This document shows positions 15,896 through 23,840 of a stretch of DNA of 60,962 bases, in pieces; the first letter of the stretch is position 1; each line of letters opens with the position of its first letter. The notes under the pieces were generated by a model. That model was not told the origin of the DNA. It saw only the letters and a list, made by a program, of their open reading frames with translations, and made no database searches. The stretch covers positions 1 to 60,962 of the forward strand of contig PNAJ01000154.1 of NCBI GenBank assembly GCA_003170295.1, written 5' to 3'. Origin of the DNA: Bryobacterales bacterium (GTDB lineage Bacteria; Acidobacteriota; Terriglobia; Bryobacterales; Bryobacteraceae). The position numbers and the translations under genes are program-made.

Positions 15896-15990
15896 GTGGC
15901 GCGAGCTTTAGCTTGCAGCGTCGGCTTCAGCCGGCGTTTTAAGCCCGGACATCGGCTAAAGCCAATGCTGCAAGCTAAAGCTCGCGCCAC
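15896..15990. repeat. 95-bp inverted-repeat element, copy 1
   Basis: Perfect 24-bp arms start GTGGCGCGAGCTTTAGCTTG and end with the reverse complement. The inner part is a second imperfect palindrome (CGGCTTCAGCCG against CGGCTAAAGCC). A related copy lies at 34741-34833. The element could fold into a long cruciform or RNA hairpin. It lies between the wecA-like stop and the sugar transferase gene, on the same strand as both. Confidence 0.85.
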
Positions 15991-16020
15991 ATCTTTAATA
16001 GTGCGCACGCCCAAATAAGC

Positions 16021-17430
16021 TCAGACCCGGTGTACGGGTTCCCGATCCCACTCTTCCAGCCGCTCTTCGAGCGCCCGCCGCAACGTGTCGAGAAATGGCG
16101 CCACCATCATCGGCAGCACGCCGGATTCAAAACGCCGCGTCAGCTCGAAGTAATCCCGCTCGCCGACCGGAACGCGCAGCGACCAGCATTCCTTCTCCAC
16201 CGAATCTGCCGCCACCTGCTCCCGCATCGACCCGCGCAGCGAGAGGCGGATCGAATCGAAGCCGAAGTCCCGCGCCGCCGCCGCTACCAGGCGCCAGCAC
16301 TGCTCCTCATCGCCCGCTTGTCCCACTTCCTCCGCCAGCCGCTCCAGCCGCAACTGGCCGCCCAGGGTCCGCTGCAATTCGCCCCCGAACAACAGGCGGC
16401 TCGCCAAGCCGAACTCGGCATATCGCAACTGCCGGATGCCGAGCCACACCACTCCGCACACCGCCAGCATCACCAGTCCGAAAAAGCGTCCCGCGTGAGG
16501 CATCGTCAGCAGCAGCGCGAAGGCGGCAGCCATGGCGCAGACTAAATAGAGCACCAGCACCGCGCGGCGCGGCGTCAACCCGCGATCGATCAACCGGTGA
16601 TGGATGTGCCCCCGGTCCGCCGCGAAAATCGGTTGATTACGCAGGAACCGGCGCAGAATCGCGAGCGAAACATCGAGCAAGGGAATCGACAGCGCCAGCA
16701 GCGGCACCGTCATACTGATTAACGTGTCGGATTTCTGCGTCCAAACGGCTCCGAAACAGCCCAGCAGGAACCCGATCAGCAGCGCGCCCGAATCGCCCAG
16801 AAATACCGTCGCCGGATTGAAGTTGTAGCACAGAAATCCGACCAGCGCGCCCACCAGCGGCACTGCGGCGGAGGCCAGCGCCAGATTGCCATGCAGCAGC
16901 GCGGCGATCAGCAGCGTTAGCGCCGCCACCAGCCCCATTCCGGCGGCCAGTCCATCCAGACCATCCACCAGGTTGAACGCATTGGTACACGCGACCAGCC
17001 AGATCAATGTCAGCGGAAGCGCCCACCAGACACCTGCCCCCACGCCCGCGACTATCAGCACGCGCACTCCGGCCCAATAGGCCAGCCCCGCCGCGCCCAA
17101 TTGGCCCAGCAGCTTTTGCCAGGGCTTCAAGCCGATCAGATCGTCAACCAGCCCGGTTGCGAAAATCATGGTCGCGGCAGGCGCCAGCTTCTGGATCAAC
17201 GGCAGGTATTCAGTAAGCGCCGCCGGTGCGTGCGGCCAGGGATAGAGGGCGATCGCGTAGGAAAGAAAAATCGGAATCCCGCCCACCCGCGGAATCGGAT
17301 GCGCGTGAATCTTCCGCCTCCGGTCCGGCTGATCGACAATTCCGTACGACCGGAAGATGTCCCGAAAAATCGGCGTGAGCACCAGGCAAGCTATAAATGC
17401 TCTCAGCGCCAGCCATAACAGCTCTCTCAC
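16021..17430 (-). CDS. WecA/MraY-family undecaprenyl-phosphate sugar-1-phosphate transferase
   Basis: A 469-aa integral membrane enzyme with about 11 helices. It bears all signature segments: RKIHAHPIPRVGG, GLVDDLIGLKPWQKLLGQ, NAFNLVDGLDGLAAG, FLGDSGALLIGF and ADRGHIHHRL. It would load GlcNAc-1-P (or a similar sugar) onto undecaprenyl phosphate. After the helices, near residue 345, there is an extra soluble C-terminal part of roughly 120 aa (GGQLRLERLAEEVGQ..., VPVGERDYFELTRRFESG), longer than classical WecA. Start is GTG 17430. It heads the polysaccharide cluster reading toward 13432. Confidence 0.9.
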   Translation of the reverse strand: MRELLWLALRAFIACLVLTPIFRDIFRSYGIVDQPDRRRKIHAHPIPRVGGIPIFLSYAIALYPWPHAPAALTEYLPLIQKLAPAATMIFATGLVDDLIGLKPWQKLLGQLGAAGLAYWAGVRVLIVAGVGAGVWWALPLTLIWLVACTNAFNLVDGLDGLAAGMGLVAALTLLIAALLHGNLALASAAVPLVGALVGFLCYNFNPATVFLGDSGALLIGFLLGCFGAVWTQKSDTLISMTVPLLALSIPLLDVSLAILRRFLRNQPIFAADRGHIHHRLIDRGLTPRRAVLVLYLVCAMAAAFALLLTMPHAGRFFGLVMLAVCGVVWLGIRQLRYAEFGLASRLLFGGELQRTLGGQLRLERLAEEVGQAGDEEQCWRLVAAAARDFGFDSIRLSLRGSMREQVAADSVEKECWSLRVPVGERDYFELTRRFESGVLPMMVAPFLDTLRRALEERLEEWDREPVHRV

Positions 17431-17521
17431 ATCGTTTCCGCCACCCTTTATATTCAGCGGATTCGGGCGATTGTGTCAAGACTCATCATGAACCTCCGAA
17501 CCGTGCCGATAAGAACCAGCG

Positions 17522-17815
17522 ATGATTGAGTTATCGTTCGCCTATCTATTCGCCGCCGGCCTGATCGCCGGTCTCGTCATGCTGGCCCGGAGAAATCAGC
17601 AGCAAGGATGGCGTAAGCAGCGCCCTCTGTGGCTCGAGGTTCAAGCGAACGCCGCGGTCAAAGCCTTCGGGGCCAAGCCTCACGCTCCCGACGAAACCCT
17701 TCAGCATCTCGCCGATCTCGACCGCCTGCGGCAATCGCTCGTCGCTCATAACCAACCCGCTCCAGCGGAGGTTCCGCACGCCGATAAGCAGGAAACGCTA
17801 GTCCCAAGCCGTTGA
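17522..17815 (+). CDS. small single-helix membrane protein
   Basis: A 97-aa protein of unknown family. Residues 3-21 (ELSFAYLFAAGLIAGLVML) form one membrane helix, and the rest is a charged cytoplasmic tail with a helical AVKAFGAKPHAPDETLQHLADLDRLR segment. It is divergent from the wecA-like gene and 16 nt upstream of the next small gene, so the two may be co-transcribed. Confidence 0.55.
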   Translation: MIELSFAYLFAAGLIAGLVMLARRNQQQGWRKQRPLWLEVQANAAVKAFGAKPHAPDETLQHLADLDRLRQSLVAHNQPAPAEVPHADKQETLVPSR

Positions 17816-17831
17816 AAGCCCGTGTGCTAGC

Positions 17832-18137
17832 ATGGCCTCTGTGAGTTCCGGGACCGAGATTTCGCTCGCCTCGATATCCGACCCGCATGTTACGCTCCCA
17901 GGCGTGCTCGTTTCGTTCGAAGGAAGATACGCGAACGTATCTCTCAACCAGGCAACCCCGCTCCACCAGGGCTCTCTGGTGCAATTTCAAACCTCTCAAA
18001 CGTTGTACCTCGGCGAAATCGAATCCGGTTGGACCGAGGAGGGTTTCCAACGCCTTCGTATCCTCATCGAACATTCCGTAGACCTCGAAAGAGCAGCAGC
18101 AATCCGCCGTTTGTGGAACACGGATAACCCGATCTAA
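17832..18137 (+). CDS. small PilZ-like beta protein
   Basis: A 101-aa soluble protein rich in beta strands: VLVSFEGRYANVSLNQATPLHQGSLVQFQ and YLGEIESGWTEEGFQRLRILIEHS. This layout is like short PilZ-related domains seen in acidobacteria, but the c-di-GMP binding motif (RxxxR...DxSxxG) is not present, so the name describes shape only. It follows the small membrane protein gene by 16 nt. Confidence 0.55.
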   Translation: MASVSSGTEISLASISDPHVTLPGVLVSFEGRYANVSLNQATPLHQGSLVQFQTSQTLYLGEIESGWTEEGFQRLRILIEHSVDLERAAAIRRLWNTDNPI

Positions 18138-18163
18138 CCGCGGGAGAAAACTAATAACTCCTG

Positions 18164-18188
18164 GTGGGGCGGACCCCCGGTCCGGCTC
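18164..18188. repeat. GTGGGGCGGACC palindromic repeat, copy 1
   Basis: GTGGGGCGGACC-CCC-GGTCCGGCTC: a GC-rich palindrome. Related copies occur at 21453-21480, 29412-29456 and 44831-44856. It lies in the gap between two convergent genes. Confidence 0.7.
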
Positions 18189-18203
18189 TTGCCGACGAAA
18201 TCA

Positions 18204-18269
18204 CGAAAATTGGGGACTGACCTCTCTGTCCAAGGCGCCCTGATCTCCCGTGCAAGTCCCCATTTTTCG
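18204..18269. repeat. inverted repeat with CGAAAATTGGGGACT ends
   Basis: The left arm CGAAAATTGGGGACT and right arm AGTCCCCATTTTTCG pair with one mismatch over 15 bp and enclose about 36 bp. In the right orientation the T-run after the stem could end transcription from either side. It is in the same convergent gap as the repeat at 18164. Confidence 0.6.
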
Positions 18270-18277
18270 CCCCGTTG

Positions 18278-18925
18278 CTATTCGCTCAACGCCGCGCCGC
18301 GCCGTCTTCGAGCCGGCCAAAATGCCCAGCACCAGATTACCCAGCATCCCAGTTGCGTCAAGTTTAGGAACACGTTGAGCATGGATGTCAGCACTCCTTT
18401 GGGCAGAAAATGCCGCAAGCCGTAAGAAAGGGCCGCCCCAGTGACCAGCACTCCCAATCCCGCGCTCACTGTCAGAAACTGCGGGTCGCGCGGTCTCGAT
18501 GGGATCAGGGCTGCCCACAGCACCAGATTCATAATCGCAGCGCCGAAGTTCAACAACTCGGTCGTGCTGTTGAACCAAGCCGTCGTGGGAAAGGGTCGGA
18601 AACTTACGGGAAAAATGACAAACGGAAGCAGGATCGCCGCCGCCACCAGCACCGTCAGTAGGCGTCCCACAGCCACTCTCTTGTTGCCTTCCGGAGTAAC
18701 TTTATAGATCAGCACAATAACCAGAACGAACCGCAACAGGCCTGTGAGAACGTCATTGAGCCAGTAGAAGCGTGCATACCACAACTGTGCGTTGGTCTGG
18801 TTCGCGCGGCTCACTTGTGCCGTGCCACCGTAGAGCACATCGGCGATCGTGAACGCCACGGTCGCCAGTAATTCCCAGGAGACGTAAATGAGGACCACCC
18901 AAAACTTGCGATAAGCGCCACGCAC
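18278..18925 (-). CDS. multi-pass membrane protein, probably frameshifted at its 5' end
   Basis: The frame from GTG 18925 gives 215 aa with about six membrane helices (FWVVLIYVSWELLATVAFTI, LLRFVLVIVLIYKV, LLTVLVAAAILLPFVIFPV and others). Directly upstream in another frame, 19008 to about 18930, lies MTHIYDVLGPVLGLGNVLAL and the rest of a first helix (SAALVLLVCVALIA) that joins smoothly to RGAYRKFW. Removing one TG from the (TG)3 run near 18925-18932 would fuse both parts into one protein of about 240 aa. Function unknown; it resembles uncharacterised acidobacterial membrane proteins. Confidence 0.65.
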   Translation of the reverse strand: MRGAYRKFWVVLIYVSWELLATVAFTIADVLYGGTAQVSRANQTNAQLWYARFYWLNDVLTGLLRFVLVIVLIYKVTPEGNKRVAVGRLLTVLVAAAILLPFVIFPVSFRPFPTTAWFNSTTELLNFGAAIMNLVLWAALIPSRPRDPQFLTVSAGLGVLVTGAALSYGLRHFLPKGVLTSMLNVFLNLTQLGCWVIWCWAFWPARRRRGAALSE

Positions 18926-19039
18926 ACAAGCAGGACCAGTGCGGCAGAGAGCGCCAGTACGTTCCCAAGACCGAGAACAGGCCCCAGAACGTCGTAAATA
19001 TGAGTCATCGGAAAGCGCCCGCTGAAGTATAACAGGGAG

Positions 19040-19063
19040 GTGGGGCAGGCGCTTTCGCCTGCC
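19040..19063. repeat. GTGGGGCAGGCG hairpin repeat, copy 1
   Basis: GGCAGGCG-CTTT-CGCCTGCC hairpin preceded by GTGG. Close copies lie at 37939-37962 (GACAGGCG-TTTT-CGCCTGTC) and, differing in the loop, at the window end (60941-60962). Confidence 0.65.
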
Positions 19064-19135
19064 GCTCAGCAGGCTTGATGAAGTGCTTCGCCCGTCACGA
19101 AGCGATGCGGGAACTTCTCGCGGGATACTAAAAAT

Positions 19136-21340
19136 ATGATGCGTGAACTCATACTTCTCTTATTTGCAACCTACATTCCCACGCTCGCGGCCAACGTGCA
19201 ATTGCTCTCCTCGTTGCCAAATGCCGCCGTATCCAAAGCCATGCAGCTCGACGCAGCGGGCAACATCTACCTCGCCGGATCTTTGACGCCGCAGAACCCC
19301 AAAAACGTCTCCCAAGACACCTCGGATGCCTTTGTGGCAAAGGTCTCGGCGGACGGATCGAAAGTGATTTTCTTTACGGTGCTGTCCGGATCCTCCGCCG
19401 ACACAGCCGCCGCCATCGCGCTCGGTCCCGATGGTTCGGCCTACGTCACAGGCTCCACAGGCTCGTCCGATTTTCCGGTGACTGCCGGGGCATTACAAGC
19501 CTTCTTTGGCTCGTGTTGTGTATCGCAAGGGTTTCTAGTGAAGGTCAATCCGGCCGGCGCGGTGGTCTATTCCACCTTTATCGACGGAACGACATTCACC
19601 CAACCTACAGGAATTGCGATCGGCAACGCAGGGGAGGTCTTCCTGACCGGCCGCGGCGCCTTGGGATTTCCAGTCTCCGGCGGCCTGCCCGCGCAGGGCT
19701 TTATTCTGAAGCTCGATGCAGGGTTAAGCAAAGCGCTGTTGTCGATCGACGGTTACGGCGGCGGCCTGATCGCGCTCGATAGCCAGAGCAACATTTATAT
19801 TGCAGGCAACGCGGAGCCGACCGGCATAGGGCCGGGGCTTACTCTTCTCACGCTGCCATCAGGCGGGTTTCAGTCCACGCACGCCGCTGCGATTTGTCAG
19901 GCGGGAGGAGGGCCCGGGGGGAGCTTTCAAATGTTCTGCCCTTACCAGTACGTCGCGAAGCTGGATGCGACAGGAAAGTTGCTATGGGCCACGTATGTCA
20001 CCGGCACCTACGGCGCGATCGCGGCGGGAATGGCCGTGGACAATGCGGGCAACGTCATCGTGGCCGGCACCACCAACTCCACCGATTATCCGGTCACCCC
20101 GGGAGCTTTCCAAACCGCCTACACCGCCGCCGCCACCCAGTTCGTGCCTCAGCTCGGGCCCTTTAACTACTATATGGGTCCGCCGAATTCTATCGGATAC
20201 GTCACCAAGGTCAACGCCACGGGAACGGGTCTTATCTGGTCCACCTACTTTGGCGGCTCATTCCAGGATCAGATTACCGGCATGGCCGTCAGTCCATCGG
20301 GGGATATTATTTTGTCGGGCCGCGCTGGTTCGAACGATCTTGTTCTCGCCGACACCCCGGACGGTTGCCGTCCCTCGCCGAATCAGGTGCTCGGGTTTGT
20401 CGCCCGTTTGACTTCAGACGGGGCGTCCGCCCGCGCGACGCAATTGATCCAGGGATCTCCCGATTGCCTGTACTTGTCCTGCAATAGTCTCGCCGTATAT
20501 CAAACGGGGTGGCCGCTGGCGCTTCGCCCGGATGGAACGGTGGTCGTCGCGGGTTCGAACGGCACCGTTGCCTCCGTCGATTTTTCATCCAGCTCTCGTA
20601 TCTCTTGCCTGACCGATCCAGCGGACAACGCGCAGTTGAGTAGTGTGGCGCCGGGTCAACTGATCGCGCTTTTCGGCGCTAATCTAGCCCCTGCGGCTCC
20701 GTACATCCCAACGGCAGGGGTGGCGCAATCCTCGAATACTTTTGGAGTGTTTTTCAATGGCATCCCCGCGCCGATCCTCTACTCCTCGGGCCAGCAGATC
20801 AATGTGCAGGTTCCCTACGAGATCGCCGGAGCGAGCACCGCGCAAATGCAGATAATCAGTAAACAGATCCCGAATCCGGTGTCGGAGACCCACACACTCG
20901 GAGTGATCGCGCGGCAGCCCGCTATTTTTCTCTCCCTGGCCGCTCTGTTAAGCCCATTTCCGGGTTACTCTACATGCGGTGGAGCGGTAGTATTCGGCCA
21001 AGCCGCGCTGGCGCTAAATGCGGATGGGACAGTCAACGATTGCACCAATCCCGCGACTGTGGGCTCAAGAGTTACCGTCTTCCTCAATGGCTTCGGAGTG
21101 ATGACTCCCGCTTTGGCGACAGGAGTAATCGTGCAAGGTCCGCCGGTAGTCCTCACACCATCGCTTGACCCGGGTCCTTTCACAGGAACTACCGTCATCT
21201 CCACGGCGAGCGTTCCAGGCTCCATCACTGGAGTAGCCCAAGTGAAGTTGAAGGTTGGCGGACCAACCACACTACTAAACGGACCCACGCTGGCCGGCAC
21301 ACCCTCGCGCGAACGAGTCATTCTAATCTGGACGCGCTAA
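19136..21340 (+). CDS. exported beta-propeller with C-terminal TIGR03437-type domain
   Basis: A 734-aa protein with a signal peptide in residues 1-19. Residues ~25-450 hold SBBP-like propeller repeats (AIALGPDGSAYVTGSTGSSDFPVT, GMAVDNAGNVIVAGTTNSTDYP, GMAVSPSGDIILSGR). From about residue 495 comes LSSVAPGQLIALFGANLAP, then GVFFNGIPAPILYSSGQQIN, then VQVPYEIAG, the pattern of the C-terminal domain family TIGR03437, known mainly from Solibacter. The role is unknown; such proteins are thought to be cell-surface or secreted. Confidence 0.88.
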   Translation: MMRELILLLFATYIPTLAANVQLLSSLPNAAVSKAMQLDAAGNIYLAGSLTPQNPKNVSQDTSDAFVAKVSADGSKVIFFTVLSGSSADTAAAIALGPDGSAYVTGSTGSSDFPVTAGALQAFFGSCCVSQGFLVKVNPAGAVVYSTFIDGTTFTQPTGIAIGNAGEVFLTGRGALGFPVSGGLPAQGFILKLDAGLSKALLSIDGYGGGLIALDSQSNIYIAGNAEPTGIGPGLTLLTLPSGGFQSTHAAAICQAGGGPGGSFQMFCPYQYVAKLDATGKLLWATYVTGTYGAIAAGMAVDNAGNVIVAGTTNSTDYPVTPGAFQTAYTAAATQFVPQLGPFNYYMGPPNSIGYVTKVNATGTGLIWSTYFGGSFQDQITGMAVSPSGDIILSGRAGSNDLVLADTPDGCRPSPNQVLGFVARLTSDGASARATQLIQGSPDCLYLSCNSLAVYQTGWPLALRPDGTVVVAGSNGTVASVDFSSSSRISCLTDPADNAQLSSVAPGQLIALFGANLAPAAPYIPTAGVAQSSNTFGVFFNGIPAPILYSSGQQINVQVPYEIAGASTAQMQIISKQIPNPVSETHTLGVIARQPAIFLSLAALLSPFPGYSTCGGAVVFGQAALALNADGTVNDCTNPATVGSRVTVFLNGFGVMTPALATGVIVQGPPVVLTPSLDPGPFTGTTVISTASVPGSITGVAQVKLKVGGPTTLLNGPTLAGTPSRERVILIWTR

Positions 21341-21367
21341 ATGACAAGACAAATTCCCGCCGCTTGT

Positions 21368-21393
21368 GGCGCGCGCACTCGTGCGTGCCGCGC
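21368..21393. terminator. GC-rich hairpin after the TIGR03437 gene
   Basis: GGCGCGCGCAC-TC-GTGCGTGCC, continuing GCGCC, forms a near-perfect stem about 30 nt after the stop at 21340. There is no T-tract, so it would act as a weak or Rho-assisted terminator, or is simply another palindromic repeat. Confidence 0.35.
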
Positions 21394-21452
21394 CGACACC
21401 GGCACCGATAGCAATGAAAACCATGATTGCTGAAAACTCATTTCCCCCTCCG

Positions 21453-21480
21453 GGTGGGGCGGACCCCCTGGTCCGCGGCC
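21453..21480. repeat. GTGGGGCGGACC palindromic repeat, copy 2
   Basis: GTGGGGCGGACCCCCTGGTC, followed by CGCGGCC. Same family as 18164, 29412 and 44831. It lies between convergent genes. Confidence 0.7.
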
Positions 21481-21711
21481 GATCCCCGGATCGGCCCGTC
21501 CGGTGTCCGCAGGCCTGATTTTATTGGTCACGAGCGCGATCAGGGATCGCGCACGGATCAGGGGGTCCACCGCCGTTTGGTTTCCGCAGCCTCTGGCAGC
21601 CTGCCGCGGATTGGTAATCGGCCTGCCCGAACTTGCCACCAGCTCTCAGCCCGTCGCTCCGGCCGACGTTTTCGAGAGTGTCGCCGCCCCGGGACCATCG
21701 CGATCTCCCCA

Positions 21712-21737
21712 CCGAACCCCGACCGTAAGGGAGGGGA
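21712..21737. repeat. CTCCCT-ACGGTC repeat, reverse copy
   Basis: On the minus strand this reads CCCCTCCCTTACGGTCGGGG, then TTCGG, matching the core of the copies at 9196 and 43704. Confidence 0.5.
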
Positions 21738-21747
21738 CATCATGACC

Positions 21748-22752
21748 CTAATCCTTAATTTCAGCATGCCCCGGATGCGGCACCACAAAATGCTCAATCG
21801 CTCTCCGCGACTCTATGTACAGGAACATCGCCTCCAAGTCGTGATCGGTCAGTTTGGTGTAAGCAAGAAACGGCATCAGCGTGAAGCGCTCCGGACCCAC
21901 CTTCGGTAATTCAGTTTCCTTGTATTGCCGGAAGCTGCGCATGCGATCGCGGAAGCGGATAAAGTCCCACTTGCCGATGCCCGTATCTTTATCCGGCGTG
22001 ATATTGGCGCTCAACACCGTTCCCTGCGGCAGCGTAAACACCCGCCCGCCCGCATAACGCATCGACGCATCCGCTTGCCCTCGCTTCTGCGGCGTGTGGC
22101 ACTCCTCGCAACCGGCGATCGAAACCAGATATTCCCCGTAAATCTCGCCTCCGTCCGGATCCACCGGCGGGATCGGACGCACCACAGGCTCCGGTACGCC
22201 CTTCACCATCATCCCGACAAAGAACGTGATGTTGCTGCGCGGAACATAATTCCGAATGGCCGGAAGCGTGTTCATATACGCCACCAGAGCCTGCACGTCC
22301 ACCTCGCTCAGATAGCGGAGGCCGGGATAAGGCATCAGCGGAAACAGCATATGGCCGTCTTTTGAAATGCCTTCGCGAATCGCGCGAATCTTTTCTCCGT
22401 CGGTCCATCCTCCGATGCCGGTTTCCTTGTCAGGCGTAATGTTGGGAGCGTTCACCTGTCCCGGCAGCCCTTCGAGCGGCAACATCCGGCCCTGCCCCCG
22501 CCCGGCGGCGATCACCGGTCCGCCCAGCCGCGAGAAATCGCGCTCGGAGTGGCATCCATCGCAATCGAGCAGCGTGACAAACAGATATTGCCCGCGCTCG
22601 ATTCTCTCCGGCGTCATCGCCACCGTGATCTTCGAAGGCGGCGCGCTCGAAGGACGGCGCAGTAGCTGATAGAGAAACGCGCAGAGAAGCAGAATCGGAA
22701 TCGCGATCAGTACGCGCTTGAAAAACCGTTTCGTGCGTCGCTTTATTCTCAT
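21748..22752 (-). CDS. membrane-anchored diheme cytochrome c
   Basis: A 334-aa protein. A basic N-terminus and a helix at ~14-31 (VLIAIPILLLCAFLYQLL) anchor it. Two haem sites follow: CDGCH (C64, C67, H68) and CEECH (C215, C218, H219). Both domains contain the NITPDKxTGIG segment common in cytochromes that serve periplasmic dehydrogenases, such as those of gluconate or alcohol dehydrogenase complexes. No dehydrogenase is adjacent; it is 7 nt downstream of the SIS-domain gene, with which it probably forms an operon. Confidence 0.9.
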   Translation of the reverse strand: MRIKRRTKRFFKRVLIAIPILLLCAFLYQLLRRPSSAPPSKITVAMTPERIERGQYLFVTLLDCDGCHSERDFSRLGGPVIAAGRGQGRMLPLEGLPGQVNAPNITPDKETGIGGWTDGEKIRAIREGISKDGHMLFPLMPYPGLRYLSEVDVQALVAYMNTLPAIRNYVPRSNITFFVGMMVKGVPEPVVRPIPPVDPDGGEIYGEYLVSIAGCEECHTPQKRGQADASMRYAGGRVFTLPQGTVLSANITPDKDTGIGKWDFIRFRDRMRSFRQYKETELPKVGPERFTLMPFLAYTKLTDHDLEAMFLYIESRRAIEHFVVPHPGHAEIKD

Positions 22753-22759
22753 GGCAATT

Positions 22760-23821
22760 TCACAGTGTACGCGTAACTTTGCTCAGCGTGCGCGGCCGGT
22801 CGGGATCGATGCCCTTCCACTCCGCCAGCGACGCGGCAAAAATCTGCGCCGGGATGATGTAGGGAATCGGCGTATATAATTCCGCCGGCCGCATCCCGCG
22901 CCGCGAAAGACTCGACGGAATCACCACCGCGCGCGAGTGCGCTTCGACAGCCGCCCCATTGCTCGCATCGGTAAAGATCAGCGTCTCGGCCTTCAGCGCC
23001 GCGAGGCGCTCCAGCATGTCGCGCATGCCGTCCCAGGTCACCCCCGGAGGCGTGAACAGAAACATGGGAAAGGACCCCTCCACCATGGCGATCGGCCCGT
23101 GCAGGAAATCGGCGGAGGAAAATCGCTCCGCCACCACATAGCACGTCTCCATCATCTTCAACGCGAACTCGAAAGCGTTCGCGTAGTTGAGCCCGCGGCC
23201 CACCACGATCGCCCTCTCCATGAATCGATACCGCTCCGCGCGCGCCGCGATTTGCGTTTCCAGTTCCAGCGCGCTCGCCGCCCAATCGGGAACCCTGCGC
23301 AGATCGTCGAGCGAAAAGCTCGCACCCAGCGCATGCGCCAGCAGATAGAACAGCATCAATTGGCCGGTGTACGTTTTGGTCGCCGCCACACTGCGCTCGC
23401 GCCGCGCACGCACCAGGAACACATGCTCGGCAAGTTTCGCCAGCGAACTCGAGGGCTCATTGGTAATGCCCACCGTCAGCGCCCCCTGCTCGCGTCCGCG
23501 CTCCAAAACAAGGTTTGTATCGGTCGATTCTCCGGACTGCGAAATAGCGACGATTAAGGCGTTTTTCAGCTCCAATCTGGCATCATAAAGCGTGAATAAG
23601 GACGGTGCAGCCAACGAAACCGGGATTCCCGTCGTGATCTCGAGCAGATAACGGCCAAACTGCGCCGCGTTATCCGACGTTCCGCGCGCCGCGAGAACGA
23701 TTAGTTTTGGGCGCTTTTGCGCGACCGCGCGCGCCAGTTTCGCGGCTGGTTTCAACCCCAGCCGCAAGGTCCGTTCGAGCGCCGCCGGCTGCTCCCGGAT
23801 CTCCTCCATCATCTTCGACAT
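22760..23821 (-). CDS. SIS-domain aminosugar isomerase/deaminase (GlmS-isomerase-like)
   Basis: A 353-aa protein with two SIS domains and no glutaminase domain. Domain 1 has LAARGTSDNAAQFGRYLLE, ISQSGESTDTN and AATKTYTGQLMLFYLL; domain 2 has GRGLNYANAFEFALKMMETC and FLHGPIAMVE. The lack of the N-terminal amidotransferase points to a glucosamine-6-phosphate deaminase (NagB-II type) or related aldose-ketose isomerase in the cytoplasm. The first codon is only 19 nt from the first codon of the divergent propeller gene; internal ATGs at 23812 and 23809 are alternatives. Confidence 0.88.
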   Translation of the reverse strand: MSKMMEEIREQPAALERTLRLGLKPAAKLARAVAQKRPKLIVLAARGTSDNAAQFGRYLLEITTGIPVSLAAPSLFTLYDARLELKNALIVAISQSGESTDTNLVLERGREQGALTVGITNEPSSSLAKLAEHVFLVRARRERSVAATKTYTGQLMLFYLLAHALGASFSLDDLRRVPDWAASALELETQIAARAERYRFMERAIVVGRGLNYANAFEFALKMMETCYVVAERFSSADFLHGPIAMVEGSFPMFLFTPPGVTWDGMRDMLERLAALKAETLIFTDASNGAAVEAHSRAVVIPSSLSRRGMRPAELYTPIPYIIPAQIFAASLAEWKGIDPDRPRTLSKVTRTL

Positions 23822-23840
23822 AGTGATATGCTAGCGGATC

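Larger units (their letters stand above)
21341..21747. other. repeat-filled gap between convergent genes
   Basis: About 400 nt without a credible gene. It contains a GC hairpin at 21368-21393 (GGCGCGCGCAC-TC-GTGCG), the GTGGGGCGGACC repeat at 21453-21480, and a related CGGATCAGGGGGTCCACC near 21555, so 21453-21573 can form a larger inverted structure. A reverse copy of the CTCCCT-ACGGTC repeat follows at 21712-21737. Open frames here only translate the repeats. Confidence 0.6.
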
